Position numbers and translations under genes: made by a program
Notes under the pieces: model-generated
What the model was told of the DNA's origin: nothing
Database searches by the model: none
Seen by the model: only the letters and a program-made list of their open reading frames with translations
Shown: in pieces, positions 26,192 to 36,073 of the stretch
How the letters are laid out: each line of letters opens with the position of its first letter
Position numbering within the stretch: position 1 is the first letter of the stretch
Origin: Colwellia ponticola
Lineage (GTDB): Bacteria > Pseudomonadota > Gammaproteobacteria > Enterobacterales > Alteromonadaceae
NCBI RefSeq assembly: GCF_005885605.1
Contig: NZ_SZVP01000001.1
Coordinates: 310,001-374,000, forward strand
DNA length: 64,000 nucleotides
Direction: 5' to 3'

Positions 26192-27529
26192 CTGCTAACG
26201 TCCTCATGTTGCAAAACAATGTTGAGGTGTTGAGCAAAATTATCATTAACCGTAGGTAAACTCAGTGACGGAAATTGCGAGATACATAACTCGCCGTCAG
26301 GAGAAAAATTAATGACTAACACGGGACGATTCACTAGGGCTGCACCCAGGCTATCTTTGGGATTAATGTTAACGCCACTTTGATGTCGAATAGACTGACA
26401 ATTAAGTAAAAAGTCTTTAGTCTCTATAAACGAAAAGTTATTCCAGTTAGTCACAATAAACGACAACGGGTCATCCGCTGTTCCTACCAAAGCATTACGG
26501 ATAGCCTCTTCAGTTAGTGCAAAGACACTGGTGTCTAACTCGTTTTCTTTAAAATCAACAACCGTGCAGTTAATATCATAAGCAATATCTTCTAGCAGTT
26601 TTTCTCCATCAACCGTTACCGGTACAAAAGCGATATAATTACCACTGTATTGTTGTCTCATGCCTGGAGAAAGAATATCTGACACCATTTTAAAACTAAT
26701 ATTGTGCTTAGCATCAACCGCTTTTTCTTGCACATTAATAGCGTATATCGCTTTAGTAATGGCTGCGCAGATAATGCTATTTTTTGACAGACTTGGGTAT
26801 TTATCACGGCAATCTCTAATAAGCGCGTCTACATTGAAGTATTGAATTAACGGTGCTCGTGGTGTTGATCTATAGTCAGCAAGTGCATTATCTAAGGAAC
26901 TGATGGGAATAACATGCTGACCAAGATCATAATTCGGACTGTCGATAATTTTTCTCATGATTAGCCTGCGGATTGCCTTTAAAACATTCATCAATAATCT
27001 GATCAGCCGGCAAAGTACGTAAGGCTTTAGCCATTAAGATAATATCATTAGCTGTTGACGTGTCTTTTGAGCACAATGCATTGTAATGATTAATAATATG
27101 ATTAAAAATAACTTGTGCGCTACGGGCATCAACATAAGTGTGGTCACAAGATTGCGCGACAATAAATTCATCACTACACTCATGTTTAATAAGAGTAAAT
27201 AGCATTGGTTCGTTGTTAGACTTACCCAATGTAGTAAAAATATTTTGACATAGCTGCGTGAATGCTTGTTCTAAATCAGCTGTTATCATTGCTGGTACAG
27301 CGTATGTTCTTTCGCTGGCTTTATCCTATGTATAATTATCTTGGCTCATAAAGTTTACTTGATACTTAAACTTGATGACTACATGGCAAATAGCTTTAAC
27401 ACTTTGAGCAAAGTATGCTTCATCGATACTACCGCGAAAGCGATAACCATTGGTGAAAATAATATTAGCTCTTTGCATTACCCCCTCTAACCCCAGCTTA
27501 CCAACGTTATCTATTACATTCATATCCAT
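26188..27529 (-). pseudogene. Broken CoA-dependent acyltransferase/condensation-like gene
   Basis: Three frames make up one about 440-residue protein. Frame A (27529-27326) and frame B (27289-26927) share one phase and are separated only by a TAG at 27326-27328 plus 12 sense codons; frame C (26994-26188) is shifted and joins B inside 26927-26994, near an A-run. Frame B contains CDHTYVDARSAQVIF, an HxxxD motif like that of condensation-domain and chloramphenicol-acetyltransferase-fold acyltransferases; frame C resembles the second half of that fold (NWNNFSFIETKDF and related). The substrate is unknown. The gene ends in an ATGA overlap with the PknK-type kinase gene, so they formed a coupled operon and are decaying together. 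Confidence 0.75.
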
Positions 27530-27865
27530 AGTCCGTTTTTTTTATTACCTAGCTTATTATAATATTTTCACTTTAACACGCGATAAAATAATTAAAGTTG
27601 GCATCAAAGGCAATAAAGTTGTTTATTGCTATAAAACTTTCAATCTGAGCATGCATAGATATATTAGTACGACTAATACCATTGTGCATACAAAAATGAC
27701 AACTTAAAAAGGCATGGACGATATTAGAACAACTAAAGTTTTTGTAGGGAGCCGTTAACAATGATAAGTATTGTTAACGGCTGCAATTAAGGGAAAGGTT
27801 GAGGTAGCGCATTTTAGTTAGCGCCAGCGGGTGATGATTTAATCTAGTGAATGTAGTTACTTAGA
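27530..27865. other. Region between the decayed operon and the aminotransferase gene
   Basis: This 336-bp stretch contains no gene I can support; small frames on both strands lack ribosome binding sites. A perfect 12-bp inverted repeat GCCGTTAACAAT (27751-27762) / ATTGTTAACGGC (27770-27781), loop GATAAGT, lies toward the aminotransferase end. It has no T-tract. It could end a transcript from the aminotransferase promoter side only if reading the other way, so a regulator site for the decayed operon is equally possible. Confidence 0.45.
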
Positions 27866-29017
27866 CTAACAATGTAGCTTTATCACTTTAGCTAAGCGAT
27901 CAACTGCCTCACTAAGCTCTTCAACACTAGCATTAGTAAAGTTCAAACGCAGCGCTGGGATAACGGTAGCGCGGTCTTGATAAAATACTGAGCTTGGTAC
28001 TACCGCAACGCCGTGCTCTAAAGCAGATTGTGCGAGGGCATCAACATCACAATCAGGTAATGATAACCAGATAAACATGCCGCCATCAACGCTATTAGCA
28101 TAACAATTTGATGGTAGTTTCAACGCAATTTGCTGGCTCAATGCTTGATACCGGCTATAATATAACGCCCTTAATTTTACTAGGTGCTCGTCAAAGTCAG
28201 GGTGTTGTAATAAGTCTAACAATACCGCCTGCATAGGTACACTTGAATGTAAATCTGCCGCTTGTTTTACCGTATTTAATGCCGTTATCCAATCGGCTTT
28301 CCCCGTTACCAAACCAAGTCTTATACCTGGCGTCGCTATTTTAGAATATGAGCGTAATACCAGTGAGTTATCAGGACAAAAGCTAGATACTAACGGTAAA
28401 AAGTCACCTTTATATCTTAGCTCTCGATACGGCACATCTTCAATAAAGCCAACTTTATATTGTTGACACAGTTGCGCAACTTTTTGACGTACCGCTAAAG
28501 ACCAGCATACCCCTGTTGGATTATGAAAATCAGGTACCGCATAAAACAACTTAATATCTTTAGTAGCGAAACATGTTTCTAACTCATCTAAATTAGGGCC
28601 GTCAGGATCTTGTGACACACTCTCTATGTTAGCTTGAGCTAAACCAAAGACTTGAATAGCGCCTAAATAGCTAGGTGCTTCCATGACAACGCTGTCGCCC
28701 GGGTTAATAAAGGCGCGAGCGATCAAATCTAAGCCCTGTTGGGAGCCCGTACAAACAATGCTGCTATGTGACGCAGGTAATTGATAAAGCGACCTAAAAT
28801 AGTTCAGTAATGGTGTATACCCAGCAGTATTACCATATTGAAATAATTGCGTTTTATTTGATAAATCGCTTAACGACTTAGCCATTAGAGCTAAAGGAAA
28901 GGTTGTATCATCGGGTAAACCGCCAGCTAACGATATAACACCGGGCGCGCTGGCAGCACTTAAAATCTCACGTATATAAGAGGGTTGTATTTCTTGTAAC
29001 GATGTAGCTAATTTCAT
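27866..29017 (-). CDS. PLP-dependent aminotransferase (LysN/class I-like)
   Basis: A 383-aa fold-type I aminotransferase. The N-terminal PSYIREILSAASAPGVISLAGGLPDD, the YGNTAGYTPL segment, GSQQGLDLIARAFINPGD, and YAVPDFHNPTGVCWS are typical of the 2-aminoadipate/LysN-like and MocR-related group; the PLP lysine is in RSYSKIATPGIRLG and the conserved substrate Arg in PALRLNFTN. The amino acid substrate cannot be fixed by eye. It is divergent from an AraC/GyrI-type regulator with 130 nt between starts, so that regulator may control it (inference). Confidence 0.88.
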   Translation of the reverse strand: MKLATSLQEIQPSYIREILSAASAPGVISLAGGLPDDTTFPLALMAKSLSDLSNKTQLFQYGNTAGYTPLLNYFRSLYQLPASHSSIVCTGSQQGLDLIARAFINPGDSVVMEAPSYLGAIQVFGLAQANIESVSQDPDGPNLDELETCFATKDIKLFYAVPDFHNPTGVCWSLAVRQKVAQLCQQYKVGFIEDVPYRELRYKGDFLPLVSSFCPDNSLVLRSYSKIATPGIRLGLVTGKADWITALNTVKQAADLHSSVPMQAVLLDLLQHPDFDEHLVKLRALYYSRYQALSQQIALKLPSNCYANSVDGGMFIWLSLPDCDVDALAQSALEHGVAVVPSSVFYQDRATVIPALRLNFTNASVEELSEAVDRLAKVIKLHC

Positions 29018-29147
29018 GGTTTGTGCGCTCTATTGCTTAATTACGTATTAAGCTCTTTTATTAGTTAACAGAGTACGACAGCTTTTCGTGATTTTCTTGT
29101 CCGCATATGCTGTAATACATGTCCATTTATGCTCTTTAGGTGTAACA

Positions 29148-30023
29148 ATGCCCACTAGCCAACAAGTATCACGTATTAACGACGTTCTGTATTTTATTCA
29201 TCAAGATATTAGCAAAGAGTTGCTAGCAAAAGAGCTCGCTAGCATTGCCGCCTATTCAGAGCAACATTTCCATCGTCTTTTTAAAGCTGTGGTCGGTGAA
29301 GCCGTGCATCACTATATTCGACGTATCCGTATAGAGTTTGCTGCTAATCAATTAATGTTTGATACTAAATCATCAGTACTGGCTATCGCCACCAAGTCAG
29401 GCTTTTCATCGGTGTCTTCATTTAGTCGGGCTTTTAAAGCTATTTTTACTATGTCTCCAGGGCAATGGCGCAGTAGTGAGCGACAACAACAAGATAAGCC
29501 TTTTTTAGCTGATCCAGAGATTGCCGCCTGCTATGAGCGACTAACTAAAGGCGATATTCCTAAATATCAACTAGTAGAGCGACCAAAGCAACACGTCGCT
29601 TATGTCAGGCATCAAGGCTATGATCGTTCTATCACTGATGCTTGGCAAACCTTAAAAGCGTGGGCGACTATAGAAGGTCGTGATTTTTCAAGGCAGTTTG
29701 GCGTGCATCACTCTAATCCCGCCTTAGTCGCCTTAAAGGAGTGTCGTTATGTTGCTTGTTTAGCGATTGATTATCCTATTTTACGGCGAGGTTTAGTGAA
29801 CAGTATGACTATCCCTGCTGGCTTACACGCTGTATTTACCTTGCAAGGGAGATATGGTGAGTTACTGCCACAATTGAGCAATATATTGGAGCACTGGCTA
29901 CCGACTTCAGGTTATAAAATGTTATCAACGCCAGTGTATGTGTATTACCGTAAGAATCAATTTTTAACGACAGATGAAAGCTTTGATCTCGATATCTGTC
30001 TACCTATTTCACTCTATAATTGA
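29148..30023 (+). CDS. AraC-family regulator with GyrI-like effector domain
   Basis: From the ATG at 29148 (AGG 7 nt before it) the product is 291 aa. Two HTH motifs occupy about residues 10-105 (ELASIAAYSEQHFHRLFKAVVGE and AIATKSGFSSVSSFSRAFKAIF), and a GyrI/SOUL-like small-molecule binding domain fills about 130-291, starting at the PKYQLVERPKQHVAYVRHQGYD segment. This N-terminal AraC plus C-terminal GyrI layout is that of Rob/SoxS-related multidrug or effector sensors. A longer in-frame form from 29088 has no ribosome binding site. Divergent from the aminotransferase and convergent with dnaB. Confidence 0.88.
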   Translation: MPTSQQVSRINDVLYFIHQDISKELLAKELASIAAYSEQHFHRLFKAVVGEAVHHYIRRIRIEFAANQLMFDTKSSVLAIATKSGFSSVSSFSRAFKAIFTMSPGQWRSSERQQQDKPFLADPEIAACYERLTKGDIPKYQLVERPKQHVAYVRHQGYDRSITDAWQTLKAWATIEGRDFSRQFGVHHSNPALVALKECRYVACLAIDYPILRRGLVNSMTIPAGLHAVFTLQGRYGELLPQLSNILEHWLPTSGYKMLSTPVYVYYRKNQFLTTDESFDLDICLPISLYN

Positions 30024-30173
30024 TGGTAATCAATGTTGGTGAAATAACGAGCCATTCGCGATTAAAACACGACGAAGAGACAGCTTAAAGCTTAGCATTT
30101 TAAATAGTGAAGCTTCATTAGCCCATGGCTCTTTAGTATTAACAGCATTACCCTTTACATTGTTATTTAGCCA

Positions 30174-31592
30174 TTAATCTTCTTCTAATACATGCGGCCC
30201 TGCATAGTTATCAAAGCGTGAGTACTTACCTTGGAAAGTTAATGGTACTCGACCAATAGGCCCGTTACGTTGTTTACCAATAATTATTTCTGCCATACCT
30301 TTAAATTCACTATCATCGTGGTAAACCTCATCACGATAAATAAACATGATTAAATCAGCATCTTGCTCTATTGAACCTGATTCACGTAAATCTGAGTTAA
30401 TAGGACGTTTATCACTACGTTGCTCCAAGCCACGGTTTAGCTGAGATAGCGCAACAACTGGCACTTGTAATTCTTTGGCTAAGGCTTTAAGAGAACGTGA
30501 TATTTCGGCTATTTCTAAGGTACGGTTATCAGAAAATTGTGGCGCGCGCATAAGCTGCAAGTAGTCAATCATAATCATACTGATACCACCATGGTCACGA
30601 TGTATTCTTCGCGCTCTTGAGCGAACTTCTGTTGGTGTTAACCCGGCAGCGTCATCAATAAACATTTTACCTTTTTCCATCAACAAGCCCATGGTTGACG
30701 ACAAGCGTGCCCAATCTTCATCTTCTAATTGACCGGTACGAATTTTAGTTTGATCAATACGCCCTAAAGAAGCCAGCATACGCATCATAATTTGATCGGC
30801 GGGCATCTCTAAACTAAAAATAAGCGCGGGATGCTCTTGTGTCATCGCGGCGTGCTCAGCCAAGTTCATCGCAAAAGTGGTTTTACCCATCGAAGGACGC
30901 GCGGCCACGATGATCAAATCAGACTTTTGTAAACCCGCGGTCATTTTATCTAAATCAGCATAGCCACTGGGCACACCGGTAACACCGCCTGATGGTGTTG
31001 AACAAAGCTTTTCAATTCTATCAACGGTTTTTTCTAACACTGAATTAAGACTTTCTGGGCCTTCATTTTTACTGGCACGCTTTTCAGCAATGGCAAATAC
31101 TTTCGTTTCAGCAAAGTCGAGTAAATCGGCACTGCTACGACCTTGAGTATCATAACCAGCTTCAGCAATTTCATTGGCAACGCTGATCATTTCACGGGTT
31201 ACTGCACGTTCACGAACAATGTCGGCATAAGCAGTGATGTTAGCTGCACTAGGCGTGTTTTTCATCATCTCGGCGAGATAAACAAAACCGCCGGCATCAT
31301 CAAGCTTTTGATCGTTTTCTAGCGCTTCAGACAGGGTGATTAAATCAACAGGCTCACCTAATTCAATTAAGCCACCTATGGTTTCAAAAATAAGGCGATG
31401 TGAACGGCTATAAAAATCGGCAGCAACTGTTTTTTCAGCAACACGATCCCAGGTTTCATTATCAAGTAATAAGCCACCAAGTACCGATTGTTCAGCTTCT
31501 AAGGAGTGCGGCGGTACTTTTAATTCATCAATTTGTTTATCTCTAATAAATTGCTGTTCTTTTGCAAATTTACGAGGCTTTCTGTCGGCCAT
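30174..31592 (-). CDS. dnaB: Replicative DNA helicase DnaB
   Basis: DnaB is the hexameric 5'-3' helicase of the replication fork and binds DnaG primase. The 472-aa product has the N-terminal helicase domain (VPPHSLEAEQSVLGGLLLDN), a linker, and the RecA-like C-terminal domain with Walker A AARPSMGKTTFA, Walker B MIMIDYLQLM, and the arginine-finger region. Length is identical to the E. coli class (about 471 aa). No intein is present. It lies upstream of nothing on the same strand and is convergent with the AraC gene; rpmE's terminator lies 224-276 nt before its start. Confidence 0.97.
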   Translation of the reverse strand: MADRKPRKFAKEQQFIRDKQIDELKVPPHSLEAEQSVLGGLLLDNETWDRVAEKTVAADFYSRSHRLIFETIGGLIELGEPVDLITLSEALENDQKLDDAGGFVYLAEMMKNTPSAANITAYADIVRERAVTREMISVANEIAEAGYDTQGRSSADLLDFAETKVFAIAEKRASKNEGPESLNSVLEKTVDRIEKLCSTPSGGVTGVPSGYADLDKMTAGLQKSDLIIVAARPSMGKTTFAMNLAEHAAMTQEHPALIFSLEMPADQIMMRMLASLGRIDQTKIRTGQLEDEDWARLSSTMGLLMEKGKMFIDDAAGLTPTEVRSRARRIHRDHGGISMIMIDYLQLMRAPQFSDNRTLEIAEISRSLKALAKELQVPVVALSQLNRGLEQRSDKRPINSDLRESGSIEQDADLIMFIYRDEVYHDDSEFKGMAEIIIGKQRNGPIGRVPLTFQGKYSRFDNYAGPHVLEED

Positions 31593-31815
31593 TACCTTAA
31601 ACCCTACTCTGCTACATCACCATACTCGCACTTGTTACAACGCTTACATTAATTAACGAGTAATTAACGTAAAAACAATGCCGGCGAGTATCTAAAAAGG
31701 AGTGCTAATATAGCAGAAATTACCTCTTGAGAGTATAGAATATTCGTCAAAAGAAAATGATGGTTGAGCTTCAGAGCATAGCCATTGAAAACACACAACA
31801 GATAGTTATAGGCAC

Positions 31816-31842
31816 AAAAAAAGCGCCATAGGCGCTTTTTTT
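31816..31842. terminator. Bidirectional terminator downstream of rpmE
   Basis: Seven A's plus GCGCC (31816-31827), ATA loop, GGCGC plus seven T's (31831-31842). A strong terminator; on the minus strand it ends the rpmE transcript 26 nt after the stop codon. Confidence 0.92.
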
Positions 31843-31868
31843 ACGTTTACCACTAAAATAAGAAAAGC

Positions 31869-32081
31869 TTATTTCTTACTCATTGCAGCAAAACGCTTGT
31901 TGAATTTATCAACACGACCACCAGTCTCAGCAGCTTTTTGCTTGCCAGTGTAGAATGGGTGACATGAAGAACAAACGTCTAAATGAAGGTCTTTACCTAC
32001 AGTAGAGCGTGTTGTAATAACATTACCACAAGAACAAGTGGCTTTAAATTCAACGTAATTAGGATGTATATCTTTTTTCAT
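31869..32081 (-). CDS. rpmE: 50S ribosomal protein L31 (zinc-binding type)
   Basis: A 70-aa ribosomal protein of the zinc-binding L31 class: Cys16 and Cys18 (TCSCGN) with Cys37 and Cys40 (CSSCH) form the zinc site. It bridges 30S and 50S subunits. The [20 protein letters not shown] start is diagnostic. GAGGT is a good ribosome binding site. It is monocistronic, divergent from priA, the same arrangement as E. coli, and ends at a strong terminator. A Zur-regulated zinc-free paralogue would be expected elsewhere in many relatives, but is not in the window. Confidence 0.97.
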   Translation of the reverse strand: MKKDIHPNYVEFKATCSCGNVITTRSTVGKDLHLDVCSSCHPFYTGKQKAAETGGRVDKFNKRFAAMSKK

Positions 32082-32407
32082 GGGGACCTCGATCTCTATT
32101 AAAGAGAAAATGGGCGCATCGCCACTTAGCCATTTATTTAGTGTTTATCTTTATAAGCGTTTATTTTATTAAGACGCCACCAAGACAATCAAAATGCCAA
32201 GCACCATACGTAGTTAAAAATTAATGGTGGCAGATAATAAAGGATAGCCTAGGTAACTGCAACATAAATAAGCCTAAAGCTCTTAAAAAGATACCGCCTG
32301 ACACGATAAAAAAGAAAGTTAGCAGGAAAACGACATTGTTACTTGGCAGTACAAGCTACGTTAGGCAAAATAGTGTTTACAATTACCCACAAACTTGCTG
32401 ATTAAAA
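32082..32407. other. rpmE/priA divergent intergenic region
   Basis: The 326-bp gap between divergent starts has no credible ORF. It must contain promoters for both genes; I see no strong consensus pair, only a TTATAA at about 32150 that could serve rpmE on the minus strand. No recognisable operator, leader peptide or RNA structure was found. Confidence 0.4.
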
Positions 32408-34618
32408 GTGCCTGAACAATACATTCAAGTTGCCATTCCTGTCCCTATGAGACAGTTATTTACTTATCAAGTGCCTGAACCACTTAGTCACCCAAGCATT
32501 AAGGTGGGTGAGCGCGTCGCTGTACCTTTTGGCTCACGCAAGGTTATTGGTATTGTTATTGATGCACAAGCGCCCTGTAATTTTGAGCGCAGTAAAATAA
32601 AAAGTATTGCTGGTCGTCTTAACGATAACTTTAACTTAAGTCAGTCACTGGTGAGTTTTTTACAATTATGCGCGCATTATTATCATCACCCTGTGGGGGA
32701 TGTCTTTCAACAAGCCCTGCCTATTTTATTGAGAAAAATAGAAAACATTACCTTAAGCCCTCCCATGGTATGGCAAGCACAAAGTCCAACTGAAGATAGT
32801 GCTGATATGTTAGCTAAACTCGCCACAAAAGCGGCTAAGCAATATGCGCTTTATCAAATCATTAACAGCCGTAATGGCATCAGTTGGGTGGAGCTGCGTA
32901 CATTAGGTTATAGCAAAGCACAATTAAACGCTTTGCACAGTAAGGCTCTCATTAGTGAAGAAGAACAAATTGTTAGTCAATTTACTTGGCAAGAGCACAC
33001 GCTCAATGAAGCAGACAAATTAGTGCTTTCAAGTGAACAAGCCATTATTGTTAGTGCTATTAATAACGCTCTATCGAGTTTTTCTTGTCATTTAATTGAT
33101 GGCGTTACCGGCAGTGGTAAAACTGAAGTCTATTTACAAGCCATGGAAGAGGTACTAGCCAATAACAAACAAGTGTTAGTGATAGTACCTGAAATTGGTT
33201 TAACACCACAAACGCTAAGTCGCTTTGAGCAACGTTTTAATGTCCCTATTGCGCTACATCATTCAGGATTAAACGATAAAGAACGCCTTGCTACTTGGTT
33301 AAGCGCACAACAAGGCAGTGCTGCTATTGTTATTGGTACGCGATCAGCTATTTTTACACCGCTGCATCACCTAGGTTTAATTATTATTGATGAAGAGCAC
33401 GACTCCTCTTTAAAGCAGCAAGACAGTTTTCGTTATCATGGTCGGGATATGGCGATACTTCGCGCACGCCAGCTTAATATTCCTATAGTTTTAGGTAGTG
33501 CTACCCCAAGCTTTGAGTCACTACAAAATGCCTTATCAGGAAAATATAGTTACCATCAACTACACAATAGAGCCGGTAAAAGTATTAAAGCCAAAATAGC
33601 ACTGATTGATATGAACCAACAGCAAGTTGAGTTTGGCTTATCTGGTACGCTAAAACATGAAATAAAACAAACATTAGCTCGTGGAGAACAAGTTTTGCTG
33701 TTTTTAAACAGACGAGGCTACGCACCTGCTATTAACTGCCAAGAGTGCCATTGGCTTGCCCAGTGCCAACGTTGTGATAAATCCTATACTTTGCACCAAA
33801 AACAACAGTTACTTATTTGCCACCACTGTGGCAGCCAAAGGCGTATTCCCCCGCAATGTCCTCATTGTGGCAGCGTTCGTATAGCGCCGCTTGGCCAAGG
33901 TACTGAACAATTAGAGTCTCGTTTAGAAGATCTTTTTCCTGAAAGTTCTATTGTAAGAATAGATAGAGATAGCACCCGTAAAAAAGGTGAATTGGCAAAA
34001 TTACTACAAGAAGTAACCGATAAAAAGCATCAACTGTTGGTCGGTACACAAATGCTCGCCAAAGGTCACCATTTTCCCGATGTGACCCTAGTGGCAGTAC
34101 TTGACGTTGATGGCGCGTTATTTAGTTTTGATTTTCGTGCCAGTGAGCAAATGGCGCAGTTACTTATTCAGGTAGCCGGACGCGCGGGTCGTGCTAGTAA
34201 ACCAGGGAGAGTATTAGTACAAAGTAATTATGTTGATCACCCGCTATTACAAGATTTAGTACACAATGGCTACCACCACTTTGCACACCAAGCCCTAAGT
34301 GAACGTAAGCAAGCACGACTGCCCCCTTTTACCTTTCAAGCCTTATTACGAGCTGATGCTAACTACCCTTCTTACCCAGAAAAATTTTTACGCGCGTTAA
34401 CCCAACACCCCATAGAAAACTGTGAATTTGCCGGACCAGTACCCGCAGCAATGGAGAAAAAAGCCGGTAAGTTCAGGTATCATTTGATCATTCAAGCAAA
34501 GTCACGCAAAGCCTTACACCACGGTATTTTGCAATTACTGGCGCAGATACCTAACAACGAATGGCAAGGTAAAATACGTTGGAGTTTAGATATCGATCCT
34601 ATTGATTTGAACTGGTAA
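32408..34618 (+). CDS. priA: Primosomal protein N' (replication restart helicase PriA)
   Basis: PriA recognises stalled forks and D-loops and reloads DnaB through PriB/DnaT. The 736-aa product starts at GTG. The N-terminal 3'-DNA binding domain (about 1-105) and winged helix are followed by a superfamily 2 helicase core with Walker A GVTGSGKTEVYL, DEEHDSSLKQQD and GTQMLAKGHHFPDVTLV. The zinc region holds eight cysteines as four CxxC-type pairs (CQECHWLAQCQRC, CHHC, CPHC). Length equals E. coli PriA (732 aa). It is divergent from rpmE; ftsN follows 162 nt downstream, matching the E. coli order apart from missing cytR. Confidence 0.97.
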   Translation: MPEQYIQVAIPVPMRQLFTYQVPEPLSHPSIKVGERVAVPFGSRKVIGIVIDAQAPCNFERSKIKSIAGRLNDNFNLSQSLVSFLQLCAHYYHHPVGDVFQQALPILLRKIENITLSPPMVWQAQSPTEDSADMLAKLATKAAKQYALYQIINSRNGISWVELRTLGYSKAQLNALHSKALISEEEQIVSQFTWQEHTLNEADKLVLSSEQAIIVSAINNALSSFSCHLIDGVTGSGKTEVYLQAMEEVLANNKQVLVIVPEIGLTPQTLSRFEQRFNVPIALHHSGLNDKERLATWLSAQQGSAAIVIGTRSAIFTPLHHLGLIIIDEEHDSSLKQQDSFRYHGRDMAILRARQLNIPIVLGSATPSFESLQNALSGKYSYHQLHNRAGKSIKAKIALIDMNQQQVEFGLSGTLKHEIKQTLARGEQVLLFLNRRGYAPAINCQECHWLAQCQRCDKSYTLHQKQQLLICHHCGSQRRIPPQCPHCGSVRIAPLGQGTEQLESRLEDLFPESSIVRIDRDSTRKKGELAKLLQEVTDKKHQLLVGTQMLAKGHHFPDVTLVAVLDVDGALFSFDFRASEQMAQLLIQVAGRAGRASKPGRVLVQSNYVDHPLLQDLVHNGYHHFAHQALSERKQARLPPFTFQALLRADANYPSYPEKFLRALTQHPIENCEFAGPVPAAMEKKAGKFRYHLIIQAKSRKALHHGILQLLAQIPNNEWQGKIRWSLDIDPIDLNW

Positions 34619-34780
34619 CTTAACCACCTAACAATACAATGTGAATCTGGTAGTAGCACAATAGCTTTATCGCCCTCAATAATAAAAAAGTGCCAGCTAC
34701 TTTGTGGTTTTGTTGGTGTTTTTTCATATTAGCTCGGTTACACTAGCTGAAATTTTTCTGTTAAAGACTCTCCTTCGTTC

Positions 34781-35356
34781 ATGGCTAATCAAGATTACGT
34801 TTCCCGAACTCCCGCCAAAAAGAAAAAAACTCATCATAATGGGAAAAAACCAGCTAAAACCGCTAATAAAAGCTCATCTAAATCGACATTAATTAGCCTA
34901 CTGCTAATTGTGCTTCTAACAGCATTCATTTACGCCTTATGGTCACTAAAAACAGACCCAAGCACTAAAACGCCGTTAGTTGAACCAATCAAATCCGTTA
35001 AAGAGAAAAGTGTCAGCAAAAAAACCAATGAGCTACCTAAGCCTCCTAAAGAAAAGTGGACTTACGTGAAGGACTTAGAAACTAAAGAAGTTGAAGTAGG
35101 TAAGTATAAGGTCGAAGAGAAAGGTCCTTATAAAATGCAATGTGGCTCCTTTAGAACACAAGAGCAAGCTGAAACATTAAAAGCTCGTATCGCTTTTTCT
35201 GGTCTAGAAGCGCAAATTTCAACGGTTACTGGCAAAAATGGTACTTGGAATAAAGTATTTTTAGGCCCCTACCCGCGTAAACGTCTCGCCGAAAAAGATA
35301 GACATATGCTGAAAAGAAATAACATTAACTACTGTCAAATATGGTTGTGGCAATAA
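34781..35356 (+). CDS. ftsN: SPOR-domain cell division protein FtsN
   Basis: A 191-aa bitopic membrane protein: a short cytoplasmic, Lys-rich tail beginning MANQDYVSRTPAKKKK (the FtsN start that contacts FtsA), one membrane segment (about 40-58), a periplasmic linker, and a C-terminal SPOR domain (about 117-191, YKMQCGSFRTQEQAETLKAR) that binds denuded glycans at the septum. It is shorter than E. coli FtsN (319 aa), with a shorter linker. A large out-of-frame ORF overlaps it; the FtsN frame is the real one. Conserved order priA-ftsN-hslVU supports the call. Confidence 0.92.
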   Translation: MANQDYVSRTPAKKKKTHHNGKKPAKTANKSSSKSTLISLLLIVLLTAFIYALWSLKTDPSTKTPLVEPIKSVKEKSVSKKTNELPKPPKEKWTYVKDLETKEVEVGKYKVEEKGPYKMQCGSFRTQEQAETLKARIAFSGLEAQISTVTGKNGTWNKVFLGPYPRKRLAEKDRHMLKRNNINYCQIWLWQ

Positions 35357-35482
35357 CGATAGCCGATAAAGAGATAGCAATTTTCTAAGAAAAATAGCCA
35401 TAATATTTTTGCCACTCCTTGAAAAATGCGTAAAGATCCCAATTACATTACCATCAAAGAATTCAGTTTAAATGAGGTTAAT

Positions 35483-36001
35483 GTGACTACGATTGTTTCA
35501 GTAAGACGTAATGGCAAAGTGGCTATTGGTGGTGATGGTCAAGTATCACTTGGCAATACCGTAATGAAGGGTAATGCCCGTAAAGTTCGCCGTTTATATA
35601 ATGGCAAAGTACTGGCTGGTTTTGCTGGCGGTACAGCGGATGCTTTTACATTATTTGAGCGTTTTGAAAGTAAACTTGAGCAACACCAAGGGCATTTAAC
35701 TAAAGCAGCGGTTGAGCTTGCCAAAGATTGGCGCAGTGATAGAGCTTTACGAAAGCTTGAAGCTTTACTGGCTGTCGCCGATGAAACCGCCTCGTTAATT
35801 ATTACTGGCAACGGTGATGTTATTCAACCAGAGCATGATCTTATTGCTATCGGCAGCGGTGGTAATTTTGCGCAATCTGCCGCTACAGCCCTACTAGAAA
35901 ATACCGAATTAAGTGCCAAAGAAATAGTAGAGAAGTCATTAACTATTGCCGGTAACATTTGCGTATTTACCAACTTAGAACAGACTATCGACGAACTATA
36001 G
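35483..36001 (+). CDS. hslV: ATP-dependent protease subunit HslV (ClpQ)
   Basis: HslV is the proteasome-like peptidase of the HslUV complex. Its nucleophile is the N-terminal threonine exposed after removal of the initiator Met. The frame is open further upstream (to 35426), but the GTG at 35483, with TGAGG as ribosome binding site, gives (M)[19 protein letters not shown], which puts the catalytic Thr in position 2 as required; a longer start would bury it. The resulting 172 aa match E. coli (176 aa). hslU follows after 72 nt in the same operon. Heat-shock (sigma-32) control is expected, but no clear promoter was seen here. Confidence 0.95.
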   Translation: MTTIVSVRRNGKVAIGGDGQVSLGNTVMKGNARKVRRLYNGKVLAGFAGGTADAFTLFERFESKLEQHQGHLTKAAVELAKDWRSDRALRKLEALLAVADETASLIITGNGDVIQPEHDLIAIGSGGNFAQSAATALLENTELSAKEIVEKSLTIAGNICVFTNLEQTIDEL

Positions 36002-36073
36002 CCTTTAGCAAAACCTAATGAATATGATGCCTAAATAATACTAGAACACTTTAGGCACAAAGAGGAATTAATA

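Noticed and set aside
27450-27707. 85-codon plus-strand frame over the start of the acyltransferase-like pseudogene
   Set aside because: It runs antisense to frame A of the pseudogene into an AT-rich gap, with no ribosome binding site and no recognisable domain.
34704-34892. Plus-strand frame overlapping the start of ftsN
   Set aside because: It is out of frame with the FtsN-like protein, which has a membrane segment and SPOR domain; the overlapping frame has no motif.
35426-35482. Longer N-terminus for hslV
   Set aside because: HslV needs Thr directly after the initiator Met as nucleophile; only GTG 35483 gives that.
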